In this document: positions 32,914-44,290 of the stretch, piece by piece
Layout: every line of letters starts with the position of its first letter
Position numbering within the stretch: position 1 is the stretch's first letter
Assembly: GCA_914767715.1 (NCBI GenBank)
Contig: OU612071.1
Coordinates: forward strand, 3,100,001-3,164,000
DNA: 64,000 nucleotides
From: Membranipora membranacea
Lineage: Eukaryota > Bryozoa > Gymnolaemata > Cheilostomatida > Membraniporidae
Reading direction: 5' to 3'
Notes under the pieces: generated by a model
The model's database searches: none
Seen by the model: only the letters and a program-made list of their open reading frames with translations
What the model was told of the DNA's origin: nothing
Made by a program: the position numbers and the translations under genes

Positions 32914-33482
32914 ATGGACTCTGGAGAGCCAGGACGGAACACCTGGAGATTTAGCGGTCAGTTTGTGTTGCTCGTAATTACACTGAGTTGTTCTTTCTAG
33001 TATCTCGGTCAAATATATATTAATGCTTCTCAAGGCTGTCATTGTATTAATGATGTCATGTTAATTGTAAGTTTGGCAATGATGAATCTCATGCCAATCC
33101 CTACAGCCGTTATCATGTCTGTGATCCTGCGCTCTGAAACCAATAATTTTCAAGATGGGTCCTAACGTTGCATCTTTAATACAGATGTCAATTTGCTTCT
33201 GTTTTGATTTCCCCCTTTTATTATTGTATTATTGTAGATTTTGACGATATAGCTCCGTCGCCAACTACAAAGACATACGCAGGTACCTACCTAATCTAAC
33301 AATTCATGGTAAGAATTGTTTCTCTACGATGTTTGTTAGTATCAAATTGTAATGCATTTCAAAATTTCATTGCAATTATCAACTATGTAACATCAAGTAT
33401 TTTCACTGTTACTGTGACTGTCACTGTGACTAGAGCTCACTGATGTAACAATCCACGGACTCACTTACCCAGAAGGGGGAAG
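32914..33482 (+). CDS. Possible small multi-exon gene start (three exon-like segments)
   Basis: An ATG at 32914 opens a 43-nt segment ending at AGCG|GTCAGT. A 45-nt segment (33238-33282) follows a TTATTGTAG acceptor and ends GCAG|GTACCT. A 49-nt segment (33434-33482) follows GACTAG and ends GGAAG|GTAAGG. Phases are 1, 1, 2 and consistent, with no stops. The predicted peptide starts MDSGEPGRNTWRFSDFDD and ends HGLTYPEGG. I recognise no domain, and the next exon would lie in or beyond the 196-bp repeats. Phase agreement over two introns could arise by chance. Confidence 0.25.
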
Positions 33483-33576
33483 GTAAGGAGATTGTTGGCT
33501 ACATGTTGTTAGCATATCAGCATACATGTATTTGTAATTATGTTCACAATCATGATGGACTATTAATCTTCATTCC

Positions 33577-34083
33577 TCGGTCTTATACTGTGGGTTGCTC
33601 TCGCGAGTTGATACTTTGTCAAATGGGTGTTACAGCACTGTTTATGGTTATCAGGAAAGGGATGTATCTAAACTGGTGTGTTATTTATCCCACCCAGTCA
33701 ACATGCCTTTCACTTCTAAAAGCCTCTTACATTACACACCACGCCAACTTGGTTAGGTTTGTTGTGTTCTTATCGGTCTTACACTGTGGGTTGTTCTCGC
33801 GAGTTGATACTTTGTTAAATGGGTGTTACAGCACTGTTTATGGTTATCAGGAAAGGGATGTATGTAAACTGGTGTGTTATTTATCCCACCCAGTCAACAT
33901 GCCTTTCACTTCTAAAAGCCTCTTACATTACACACCACGCCAACTTGGTTAGGTTTGTCGTGTTCTTATCGGTCTTACACTGTGGGTTGTTCTCGCGAGT
34001 TGATACTTTGTTAAATGGGTGTTACAGCACTGTTTATGGTTATTAGAATAGGGATGTATGTATACTGGTGTGTTCCTTATTGT
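33577..34083 (+). repeat. 196-bp tandem repeat, 2.6 copies, left of the BEL element
   Basis: TCGGTCTTA-x-ACTGTGGGTTG recurs at 33577, 33773 and 33969, exactly 196 bp apart, with near-identical units; the third is truncated near 34083. Long ORFs here simply reflect the repeat. The same unit occurs in the opposite orientation at 39837-40160. Confidence 0.9.
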
Positions 34084-34495
34084 GTCAGGAGTTGTGCTCT
34101 CATGCACTGATAGAGGGTAACTCCCAACTTAAATCGCACAGCTCTCTTATTTGAGGAGTTTGGATTAGTGGTGTTTCTTTTCTTTTCTGATGGTTCTGAG
34201 GAGACACATGTTTTGTGCACAGAAATTTTGCTAAGCTATGCCCTGATACATCACCATATGTAAGTGTTTCTATATTGTTGTCTTCCGCATTATATGTATT
34301 AGTGTAATGTGTGTTTTGCTTATCTGAAGAGCTGTTTCTATGAGCAAAGATGAGATTAATATTCAGTTTTGTGTGGCCTAAAACATATGGTAAATTTCAC
34401 CAATATTAATTTTAGGTACAACCTCTGTGGCAATAAACTAAAGATAAGATAACTACAGTAAATCTACATAGATCCCAATACAGTACATATGGTCA

Positions 34496-36628
34496 GTGAG
34501 ATATCAATTCATGGCTGATAGTGAAGTTGTAAACGCGATAGCTAATCTAAAGAAAGTCCGCACATCGCTCAAAGTAAAGCTAACTTCTACAACAACACAG
34601 CTATGTAAATGCTCACCATTAGATAGAAAGCTCCTTGATGATTTGTATGCTAAAGTCAACTCTATATATGCTGATTTATGCGACGCTCACTATGAATATG
34701 CTGAGTTGGTCGCTGATAGCGATTATGATTCACACCGTGTGGTCAATGGCTTAGACGTCACACAATACTACGAATCGTTTACCGAAACTCATGCTAAAGC
34801 TCTTGATACTTATACTCATCATAAAGCTGCATTCATTGGTCATGAGATACAGTTGGCTTTAGGTCAAATAGCTAAGCTTGATGAACTCGGTGATGCCGTT
34901 GATAAATCTAGAATCTCCACATTTATTGAACATTTATCCATGTTATCCGCACAATATCATTCAATCCATAACGATACTAATTCAGAATTAGAGAGTGCTA
35001 TTGTATATCTAGGTAAGGTTAGTTTCTCCTTGTCTAAAGCTCGATTACGTACAAGCAATGCTCTGTCTGGTGGGGAGGATATTGGGGCGGGTGGTTCACA
35101 GCCGATCACTACTAATGACACATCAACATCACAAACCTTTACAACTCACACATCACAAACACCCAGTGTTAGTTCCAGTGATCATGTTAGTATAGGGGTT
35201 AGTTCCAGTGGTATTGTAAGTTCCAGTGTCAGCAGTAGTGATGTGATTGTTCAAACTACTGGTACTAGTGCTATTAGTACAAGCTCAGGTAACATAGTAT
35301 CCACGCCTTATAGAAGTATAGCAGCTAATATTGCTTTGAATGTTTGTTTAGTGAGTCAACCAAATCAGTTACTCACTCCTCAACCACATGCTCTTAGTGG
35401 TTTGTCGTCAGTTATTTATCAGTCTAGTTTTCTACCTTCTAGAATGTCCACTCAAGTTCAAGCATCAACTGGATCTCACTTGTATTCTAGAGTCAATGAT
35501 CTCTCTATTGTGTCTGCCTATGATGGTTATATTCCACCATCGATTCACCCAGACAACACTCCCTCCTCTAGTATGCATGTTGCTCAAGCTCATAGTCATT
35601 ATAATTCGAAATTCAAAAAATGTTCTCCTCCTTCCTTTGATGGTACAAAGAGCGAATGGCCGGAGTTCCGGACCGCATGGAGAAGGTATGCTGCTTCTGA
35701 GCTTCATTGTGATGAAGATAGAGCTAGTGCTCTGAGGCGGAGTTTGGATGGTGAGGCACTTCAGTTTGTGCGTTCTATTTTCTCATCGCAGCCAAATGCT
35801 TATGTGAGAATGTGGAATAGGCTCGATGGGAAGTATAGTGATATTAGCATGTGTGTTCAGACGGTATATGATGACCTGAGTAAACTAAGAATCATCAAAG
35901 CCGAGGATCACAAAGGTCTTGTTGATTTTGCTGATGAGTTAGAAATGTGTTATAGCCAACTAGCTGAAGTTGGACAGATCAAGTCGATAACTATGAATCA
36001 CATTGATTCTTTGTCTGATAAGTTACCTATACATGTTCGTGAGAACTGGAATGTTTTCTATGAAAATCTACCCATAGATGATAAGATTCATCCATCCTCA
36101 AGTTTCATGAGATTCATGGAAGGTCGTAGATCTGCTGTAGCTCGCTTAGCTGAAAGACCGAGCCAGAAGAAGTGTGTGCAGGTAGACGAGGGTAAGGCTA
36201 GAATTCAGACTACCAAAGCAGCTCGCACTTATGCTCCCGCTTCTATGGAGAGACCTATAGATTCAGGATCTAGTAGTACAGTGGTAAAGGAGTATATGAA
36301 GCCTGTTCAACCTCAATGCCTGATACACACTGAGGCAAATCATGATACGGCAGCCTGTTCCGATTTTCTGAAATGTAGTGTCGATGATCGATATAAACTG
36401 GTGTCGGATAAAAAAGCTTGTTTCAGGTGCCTTGGGAATCACTTCATTCGTTCATGTCGTTCTAAGAGTCAGTGTCATAAGTGTGATAAAAAATATCACC
36501 ATGTTCTCCTATGTAAATATGACAAGAAGGCTAATTCAGGTGATAAAGTAAGCAAAGAGGTTGCTGTGAGTTCAAGCAATCATGCAAAGACATTCTCTCA
36601 TCAAGTACTCTTCAAGAGGTATGTGTAG
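34496..36628 (+). CDS. BEL/Pao gag-like protein
   Basis: Frame of 710 codons. The N-terminal third is helical, followed by a Ser/Thr-rich low-complexity linker (about residues 190-300). A DUF1759-type domain starts near FDGTKSEWPEFRTAWRR, and the C-terminal Cys/His motifs include CFRCLGNHFIRSC and CHKCDKKYHHVLLC. These retroelement proteins coat the RNA. The frame stops at 36626-36628 while the downstream protease frame is already open across this point, so an indel a few tens of bases upstream, or a frameshift, separates the two. The first listed codon is only the first available start; the true start may be the ATG at 34511. Confidence 0.7.
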   Translation: MRYQFMADSEVVNAIANLKKVRTSLKVKLTSTTTQLCKCSPLDRKLLDDLYAKVNSIYADLCDAHYEYAELVADSDYDSHRVVNGLDVTQYYESFTETHAKALDTYTHHKAAFIGHEIQLALGQIAKLDELGDAVDKSRISTFIEHLSMLSAQYHSIHNDTNSELESAIVYLGKVSFSLSKARLRTSNALSGGEDIGAGGSQPITTNDTSTSQTFTTHTSQTPSVSSSDHVSIGVSSSGIVSSSVSSSDVIVQTTGTSAISTSSGNIVSTPYRSIAANIALNVCLVSQPNQLLTPQPHALSGLSSVIYQSSFLPSRMSTQVQASTGSHLYSRVNDLSIVSAYDGYIPPSIHPDNTPSSSMHVAQAHSHYNSKFKKCSPPSFDGTKSEWPEFRTAWRRYAASELHCDEDRASALRRSLDGEALQFVRSIFSSQPNAYVRMWNRLDGKYSDISMCVQTVYDDLSKLRIIKAEDHKGLVDFADELEMCYSQLAEVGQIKSITMNHIDSLSDKLPIHVRENWNVFYENLPIDDKIHPSSSFMRFMEGRRSAVARLAERPSQKKCVQVDEGKARIQTTKAARTYAPASMERPIDSGSSSTVVKEYMKPVQPQCLIHTEANHDTAACSDFLKCSVDDRYKLVSDKKACFRCLGNHFIRSCRSKSQCHKCDKKYHHVLLCKYDKKANSGDKVSKEVAVSSSNHAKTFSHQVLFKRYV

Positions 36629-39456
36629 TTGGTTCAGATAAAAAGGCTGTGTTATTCTATGATAGTGGTTCGAATTCCTCGTACATTACCCATGATGCTG
36701 TTAAACGACTACATGCACGGCGGGTTAGACCTGTGGTAGTCGAGATAACACTCATGGGTGGTAAGGAATGTGAGGTAGATACACACATCTTTGAGGTTGA
36801 TTTGAGAGCTAAAGACGGATCAGTGGTGACTATTGAAGTTTATGGTGTAGATTATATAACAGATTCTATTCCTATACCCAACATTGATATGGTTGGGGAG
36901 TTATTCCCAGACGTTGACTGTCAACAGTTGAGTCGCTCATCTGAATGTGTTGATACTTTAGTGGGTGTTGATAATGAGGATATAGCTCCAGGTAATGTTG
37001 TAGCTCAAGTAGGAAAGTTGAGAATCAAGCAATCTGTCTTTGGTATGGTTCTTCAGGGTCCTTTAGCTGATAAGTCAGAGGTGGATAGTGGAAGTTTAAT
37101 CGGTTGCCATGCTGTTGTGAATGATAAGTATCACTGTGGTGTTATGCACCAATCATGTCAGTCTCTACTTGCTCGTTCCTTTGTTGATCATTCGCAGATA
37201 GAAGACTTCATAGCTGGAGAGCAGCTTGGTACAGAGGTAAATCCCAGATGTGGATCATGTAAATGCTCTAAGTGTCCCATTGTCGGGCACAGTTATTCCT
37301 TCCAAGAGGAACAAGAGCTCTCCATGATCCGGACTAACCTCAGATATGACCAAGAAAAGAAGTTGTCGGAAGCCCAGTCTCTGGCAGATCGAACCGATCA
37401 TGTTCTCAGCTCAGCTGGTTTCAATGTGAAGGAGTGGTTGATTGGAGGTTGTGTTCGTGTTAGCGCTCCTGAGTTGAAGGTTTTGGGTGTCAGCTGGCAA
37501 CCCGCTGAAGATGTTATTTACTTCCAACCATGTATCAATTTCTCTGGAAAAAAGAGGGGTGTATTTGCCAGGCCTGACCTCATTGTCACTGATATTCCCT
37601 CTGAAATACCTCAGATTCTCACTAGAAGGTCAGTGCTGGAGCAAACTATGAGGATTTTCGATCCATTCGGCATCTTATCACCGTTCACCCTCCAAGCAAA
37701 AGTTCTCTTGAGGACCACCTGGGCCCTCAAGCTTGGATGGGATGATAGGCTTCCTGACGATTTAAGGATGGATTGGATTCAGTTTTTCTCTCAGATGTTT
37801 CAGTTGTGTGCTCTCAGGTTTGATAGGTGTATTACTCCACCTGATGCCGTTGCTGATCCTAGGCTGATTATACTCTCAGATGGCAGCGATCTGGCATATG
37901 GATTCTCGGCTTATATCAGATGGTCTCTCTCCGATGGCTCCTTTTGGAGCAGGTTAGTGCTGGCTAAGTGTAGGATAGCCCCGATGCAAAAGTTGAGTAC
38001 TCCACAAATGGAGCTCAATGGTGCGGTGCTATCAAAGAGAGCCAGGAAGATTCTAGAATCTGAGCTAAGAGTTCAGTTCTCTGAGGTAGTGCATCTTGTG
38101 GACAGTGAGACTGTCTTGAATATGATAAACAAGACATCAACTCGCTTCAAGCTATATGAAGGGGTCCGGATTGGTGATATCCAAAGGGCCGCCAATGGAG
38201 ATATGAGTGAGTGGATGTGGGTGAGTGGTAAGTCCAACACTTCTGACTGGGTTACAAGAGGAAAGAGGCCTTGTGATATTGGCCCTCAGTCAGAGTGGTG
38301 GCTAGGCCCAACATTCCTGTCAGGTCCAAAAACTGCCTGGCCTGTTAAGAAGTATGAATACTCAGATGCTCTTCTGCCAGGGGAGAAGACTCTCAAATCA
38401 ACTGCTCATGCTGTGAGCACTGTCGTACCCAGTCTGATAGACTATAGCAGGTTTAAGTCGGGCAGACGAGCTATATTCACTCTCGCTAGAGTGTTAGGAG
38501 CTGTCCGTGCTAAGTCATTCAAGGGTGGATGCACATCCAACCTTACTAACGATCTCATCGATTCAGCTACTAATCTCATCCTAAGAGAGGCGCAGATTAG
38601 ACTCAAAGCTGAAGTTACAAAGAGTAAGGGAAGGTTCTCCCAGCTACATCCTGTACTCGATGATAAAGGAATCTTTGTTGTTGGTAACAGGTTATCAAGA
38701 TTGAACCCGCTGTCAAGCCGTCTGAGCACTGAGCCTCAAGCTCTCTTGTGTCCTATTCATGCTCTAACCAAGCTGTTGATGGTCGGTGCCCACTCCGAAG
38801 CCAGTCATAGGGGACGTGATGGTACCTTAGGAAGGTTCCGATACAAGTATTTGACCACAAAGGGTGCAGTCCTTGCTAGCAGAGTGTGCAGAGAGTGTCA
38901 GAAATGTAAACAGAGATCCCCTAGACTCCTTAGTCAGGCTATGGGGCAGCTGCCCAAAGAGAGACTTCAATGTACTCCTCCGTTCACGTATTGCATGGTG
39001 GATCTGTTTGGCCCCTATCAGATTAGAGGGGAGGTGCAGATGCGTGTAAATGGAAAAGGGTATGGTGTCACTTTTACTGATCTCTTCTCCAGGGCTGTTC
39101 ACTTGGAAGGTGTGTTTGCATATGATACACCGGCCTTCCTGGGCGCTCTCACCAGATTTGTAAGTGTTCGTGGTTGGCCAAAGAAGATGTTCTCAGACCC
39201 AGGGACACAGCTAGTCGGAGCCCATAATGTTATCAGACGGATATGGGAAGGGATCAATAGAGATGATCTATATAAGCTCGGAGTTGAGAATGGTATGGAG
39301 TGGGTCTTTGGCCCAGCTGATGCTCCATGGACCCAGGGCGCAGTCGAATCTCTGGTGAAAAGTGTTAAAAGATGTCTACACTTTGCCATAGCAGATCAGC
39401 GGCTTACTGCTACCGAATTCCTCACCATTCTTTCCGAGCTCCAACATCCTCAATGA
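36610..39456 (+). pseudogene. BEL/Pao pol lacking the reverse-transcriptase core
   Basis: Frame of about 935 codons. DSGSNSSYIT near the start is the aspartic protease active-site region. Near 37380 the sequence jumps from the region before the polymerase to SLADRTDHVLSSAG, a segment normally found after the catalytic YxDD box; no such box occurs anywhere in the frame. RNase H-like and integrase parts follow (VDLFGPY; SDPGTQL, and the WTQGAVESLVKSVKR end). The deletion kept the reading frame open. The frame ends at 39456 with the remainder in other frames. Confidence 0.7.
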
Positions 39457-39735
39457 GCGTCCTATCGGGACGCTACCTAGTTCTGACAGTGAGATCAACA
39501 TACTCACTCCTAACTGTTTGCTCTTGGGCAGGCCTGTTGCTGCTCAGCCTCAGTTCAAGTATGCCAGTGCCAGTGCATGATCTCGCTTGGATTCTATTGA
39601 GAGAGTTGCCTCCGATTTTTGGGTCAAGTGGTCAGAGTTATATGCACCTAGTCTCTATAAACAGAGCAAATGGTTTCCAGGTTCAGATCGGAATTTGAGA
39701 GTTGGTGATGTTGTTTCAGTCGCAAACTCTTTATA
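39457..39735 (+). pseudogene. BEL/Pao C-terminal (DUF5641-like) remnant
   Basis: In a different frame from pol, the segment at 39587-39735 reads RVASDFWVKWSELY...KWF...LRVGDVV, the usual closing domain of BEL/Pao pol. It breaks off soon after, near the start of the inverted 196-bp repeats. Confidence 0.55.
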
Positions 39736-39836
39736 CAACAGAGATCTGATTTATTCCATGTTTTTCTTTCTTGTCAGTATTAACAACGTATTTCGTGACA
39801 AATTTTTGTCTATGATAGTAATAAATCCATCCATCC

Positions 39837-40160
39837 AACTCGCGAGAGCAACCCACAGTATAATATTGATACGAACACAACAAACCTAACCAAGTCGGCG
39901 TAGTGTGTAATCTAAGAGGCTATTAGAAGTGAGAGGCATGTTAACTGGGTGGGATAAGGAACACACCAGTTTACATACATCCCTATTCTGATAACCATAA
40001 GCAGTGCTGTAATGAGTGATAAAACACCCCAGTTAGCAAAACAACAATCTGCAGTATAAAACAGGTCAGAACACAACAAATCCCAATGCAAAAGGCTATC
40101 ATGAGCAATAGGCACGTTGACTGGATGATATGAAAAAAAACAAATAATACATTACATACA
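39837..40160 (-). repeat. 196-bp repeat, inverted copies, right of the BEL element
   Basis: Reverse complement of the unit at 33577: CTCGCGAGAGCAACCCACAG at 39839, then a nearly full unit to about 40015, then a more diverged partial unit to about 40160. The element between is therefore bracketed by oppositely oriented arrays, unlike LTRs. Confidence 0.75.
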
Positions 40161-40184
40161 GCCTTATAATAAAACGATACAAAC

Positions 40185-42853
40185 CTCTCCATCCTCTGTA
40201 GGCTTTTGAATTGGGATATGGGTCCCATCAACACAGCCGATGATCCCAGGAAATCCTTTGAATTAAATAAGCCATATCTTAGTAAAAAATCATGTTATTT
40301 GAAGGCAATTAATCAGGGCTGTATACCTAAGGGCTGCTGCTAGAACAACGTCCTCCAAACTCCGACAATTTATAATATTGCGAATTACTTAAAAATCTCA
40401 ATATATTTTTTTCAAATGTTGATTTAGCCCTGGGCAAGATTTTGACAATTGTACTACTTTGGCCCTAACATTATAGAGCTGAATGACTCAGCCCCTAATG
40501 ATAATACTGAGACTTACTGGTTGTTTTGTCATGATTGTAATGACTGAAAATTTGTTGGCTATGTTGGCCAAACTGAGGTCTTGGTACATGATCTAATCAA
40601 GTATAATAAACCTATTACTACTGTTTATCTGTAGTTAATAAACACGCTCTGAGCATTTGGACTTTGCTGGCCCCAACGCCTGAACACGAAAACATTAATA
40701 CCGGTACATAAAATTATTAATCACTGTAGAAAAGCTCACCGTATTTGCTAAAGAATATTGATTCCTGCTCTGCTAGTGTCTTCCGACTGACTGGCCACTT
40801 AATGTAGTTGTTCTCCAGCTCAAGCAGCAGAAGGCAGGTGTGTGTACCAGCATCATATCACATCAAATCTGGAAATAAATAAAATTATCAGCAACAATGC
40901 AATGAGGGACTGATCAGCGGTACACTCTGGGGCTGTAGACCATGACTGTATTTATTGTCATGCACACAGATTGATTGCTATTTGAGCAGGCGGTTGCCTA
41001 CTCCGCTGGAATTCTCCTCTTCTATCACCACACAAGACATAAAAGGCAACGGAGCGGATAATGTAGATATATAAGCCATGTATGGGCCACATTTATTTAC
41101 ATTCTAGTAGTTATGAGCCCGTTGTGAGTGATGACTATGTCAAGAAGGAGCAATGTTTCTGATACTTAGACTATCCAGCTTACATTTCCATCAAACTACT
41201 TACATAACCGCAATGCTTTGATTGGTTTCCTGGGTGGCCAAATACCACAGTCCTATGAGACAGCGAAGGGCTGGCTCCAGAGTCCCTGCTCGCCGAGTCC
41301 CATCGCCTGGATTTGGAAGCAATTCATCAGCACTAGGGCAAGCCCGCAGCTTACCGAAGAGAGTTTTGAAGCAATCTGGAAATACCAATAGTAACGAAAG
41401 GATAATTGCATAAAGATTAAAGACACTACTTATTATCTAGTTTAAAGAATGTGATACTGCAAAATCTACTACGGTGGACGGATAAAGAACCAAGCTTACA
41501 ATCTTACAATTGCTCTTTGATTTTAGGCACTCAAACAACCCAAATCGGGAGAACCTAACCTGAGGTGGGATAATGCTTCTATAACTTTTATAGCCTAAGA
41601 CCAGCCACCTGTAAACACGGATACTGTTTTTTTTAAAGGATTACAGCTGCTTTCACTTATAGGGAACTATATTCATAGATACTAGTTTTTAGGCCTAAGT
41701 GGTGACGGTGTATACATGTGGTATGATTATGGTATTAAAGTATTGTCTACTCCTTCCTTCTATCTCTGGTTTTCATCCTTTTCATTCTCATCTGCCTAAA
41801 TAACTGCCTCCTTCTCCTATGTATTCGTATAACTGTAGGCTCTATGTTGGGGAATGTCTTACCCTTTTAAAATTACATCCATTTCCCCATCCATAGCATA
41901 GTTAGTTAATAGACATGCATGCATGTTGGGTGGCTCAGTATGCCTAACTCATATCCATATAACATTTCTCCTATTGTAAATGTGAAATGAAATTAGATGA
42001 GGGGATATAATGTTTGTGACTCTATGAAATGGAAACTTAGGCTACTTACCAAGCCAAATGCCCAACAATTGGCCAAATGAATGCTCTGGATCATACATGA
42101 CAAGTTGGCTGGGCTCTATATCTGGTGGTACATAAAATTGCGGGCTTGGTTGGTCGGGGGGACCCTGAAATGCTCCTGCCGGCGGCCAGGAGCAACACCC
42201 CAGCTGCCCAAGCCTGTAAAATATTTGATTTTCTGTTGTTTTATTGTTAGATAACCATAATTTACCAATTCTAGCAAGTTTTACACAGAATTTTACTACA
42301 TAAAAATGTTTAAACTAATGCAATTTGTTATAATAGGTTGATAACTAGACCACATGACAGCAAAAAAAAGCAATTTAAGCTCCACCAAGCTCTTAGATGC
42401 AAAAGAGGGGTGGTTATAGGGTCATCTGGTCTCATAGGGTAATCAGCTCAAATATCTGGTGTTACCCTACCAAATAGGGTAACTTGTCATGTATGCTCTG
42501 GATTGACAGTGACAACCACTATTCTAATATTAAAGTTAAGCAGTGGTGTGGTGACCCAAATAAAGGAGTCAGACTAATTCCTTGTGTGAAGCAATTCCTT
42601 GTCTGAAGTAGATGGTCAGCAACAAAGGGAAGGGATAAATGTAAGTCCTTACCTTTTGTCATCCTGAACTTCTTCTTGAATCTCTGACAGCTCCACTCCT
42701 CTAGGCAACAGGGGTAAAGGCCCTCTCTAACTGGTCTGAAGTCGGTATTGGCTGGCACTGTGAAACCTCTTCAAGAGGAGGCATGGCCTCAAGCACAGCA
42801 GCATAATTGACAGTTGTTACACTGTCAATCAGGTCAATATCAGCAAGGTCCAT
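40185..42853 (-). pseudogene. PIF/Harbinger-type transposase gene, spliced, frameshifted and incomplete
   Basis: Five exons on the minus strand: 42853-42653, 42213-42050, 41375-41204, 40868-40740, 40255-40185, with donors such as GTAAGG, GTAAGT, GTAAGT and GTGAGC and AG acceptors. Encoded motifs in order: ALRCLIGLWYLATQETNQSI (N-terminal helix region), ENNYIKWP, then [20 protein letters not shown], which contains the first catalytic Asp of the DDE nuclease. Exon junction phases agree at three joins. Exon 1 (201 nt) and exon 4 (129 nt) are each one base too long for an open frame, producing stops. The exons with the second and third catalytic acids are not found; the next intron runs into the inverted 196-bp repeats and the BEL element. 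Confidence 0.7.
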
Positions 42854-43639
42854 GTTTTGGAAAGTTCAAAGCTGCTACAAACTGATTGTTTTGCTTACCG
42901 GAAATGAAGTGGGTCACACTAATGTTATAACTCAATAGCATACTTATTCACTTGATGAACAAAAACTTTCAACACTTTGCCTTTGTCTGTCCAGCTATTG
43001 ATAAATTTATTCAATGCCTATTCAGTAGGTATTTTCATAACACATTCATCGCAACTTATTTCCATCGAACATAATCTTTTCGAAAAGCATGTCGCTGTTG
43101 AGTTTCGAAAATAATCAATATGTTCGGTGAAAAGGTCGCGAATAGCCTAATTGATTCTGCAAGACACAATATCAGGGAGGATTTAACTCTTGAGTTTTAC
43201 ATTACCATGTATCCTTTCACACCTTGTTCATAAACAGCTGAGGATATGAATGCCCTGTAAGCCATCCTAACAGGTCCGAACGCCGAAGCCTAGAGACTAA
43301 TAACTGCATCCTGGTTATTGTGTCATATATTACAACATCAAGATGTTTCTTAATATTCATGCAATTAGACCACACTGAAAGGAAATCCCCATCTTATATG
43401 AATGTGCGCAGTTTTTAGCACATAGTCCAAAATACCTTGAGTTGCCCTAGTCGAAACCAGAAACCTGAGTGACTCAGGATAAATCTGAGTGGTTGAGAAC
43501 CCTGACAATAATTATATGCAGGGTCAAGTAAGGGTATTTATAGAGATATGTACCCATGGTTTATATTCAATGCAGAGAGTGGATAAGTCCGATCAAACAG
43601 AAAAACTTAGTGTAGAGAACGCATCATAAAATCGTAGTG
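42854..43639. other. Non-coding interval, right edge of the 14-kb block
   Basis: Presumed 5' flank of the Harbinger-type gene. No terminal inverted repeat or target duplication was identified by eye. Confidence 0.3.
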
Positions 43640-44290
43640 TTTGCTCCGCCTAAATTGAACAAACCTTTAACAAGTTTGTGCGATCAGACAAGATGCTGAG
43701 TTTTCTCTGAGTGGCAACAACGCAGTGATATGATTTGTTCTTAATATTAGAATAAGAAAAACAATTCCATTTTCAGGCCATCAGGGTGGAACATTAACAA
43801 CAAAGAAAGAACTTTGAGATAAGGTTGTGATTACTTGATGTAATAAAGGGAAAGTGGTTATGGCTTAAGGAAGGAGTTATCCCACTACTATGTCAGGACA
43901 GACAACTACCCAAGATATACACAGCCCTGTAAATCTTTTGTTTCAGCAGAAAAAAATTTCTTATTTCGAGCACTTTAATCTCATCCTAGGAAAGTGAGAC
44001 ATTTACCACAAACTGGAGAATCAGTTACTACTTAATTTGTGTCAGACTATCATCTGGCTATTTTTATTCAGCTAAAGCATGTATAGAATATAAAATATGT
44101 TATTGATAATATGAAATGAACTATAGTAAGTTATAGTAAGGTATAAAATATATAATATACATGATAACAAGAGATGAAATACACATTCACAAACCAGTAT
44201 TCCCCCGCTGCTGCTATTATAAATCTTTATTACTAATTATTTAATTTTTTAAAATTTATAAACTGTCTTGTGAGAATATATTCTCGTGAC
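43640..44290. repeat. Segmental duplication, copy B second part (partner 18241-18860 plus 20087-20130)
   Basis: Matches 18241-18860 and then, without a gap, about 45 bp that match 20087-20130 (AATTTATAA, CTTGTGAGAATATATT). Those 45 bp lie inside the last intron of the paralogue 2 gene. This copy therefore preserves a junction that removes the 18.86-20.09 kb interval, including the last exon. It is a scar of a third gene copy. Confidence 0.6.

Larger units (their letters stand above)
34496..39735 (+). mobile_element. BEL/Pao-type LTR retrotransposon, internal region, defective
   Basis: A gag-like frame with DUF1759-type and zinc-knuckle regions, then protease, then post-polymerase, RNase H and integrase regions in the order of BEL/Pao elements. 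Breaks: gag and pol are in different frames; the reverse-transcriptase core with its catalytic Asp pair is absent between about 37380 and 37390; the C-terminal DUF5641-like part is in yet another frame and is cut off near 39735. No pair of long terminal repeats is evident: the flanking 196-bp repeats are inverted to each other. It cannot transpose on its own. Confidence 0.8.

Noticed and set aside
33503-34046. Two ORFs with repeated peptides
   Set aside because: They are open only because the 196-bp repeat happens to lack stops in one frame; no domain and no splice context.
33577-40160. 196-bp repeats as BEL LTRs
   Set aside because: They are tandem on the left, inverted on the right, and carry no primer-binding or polypurine signals at the expected places.
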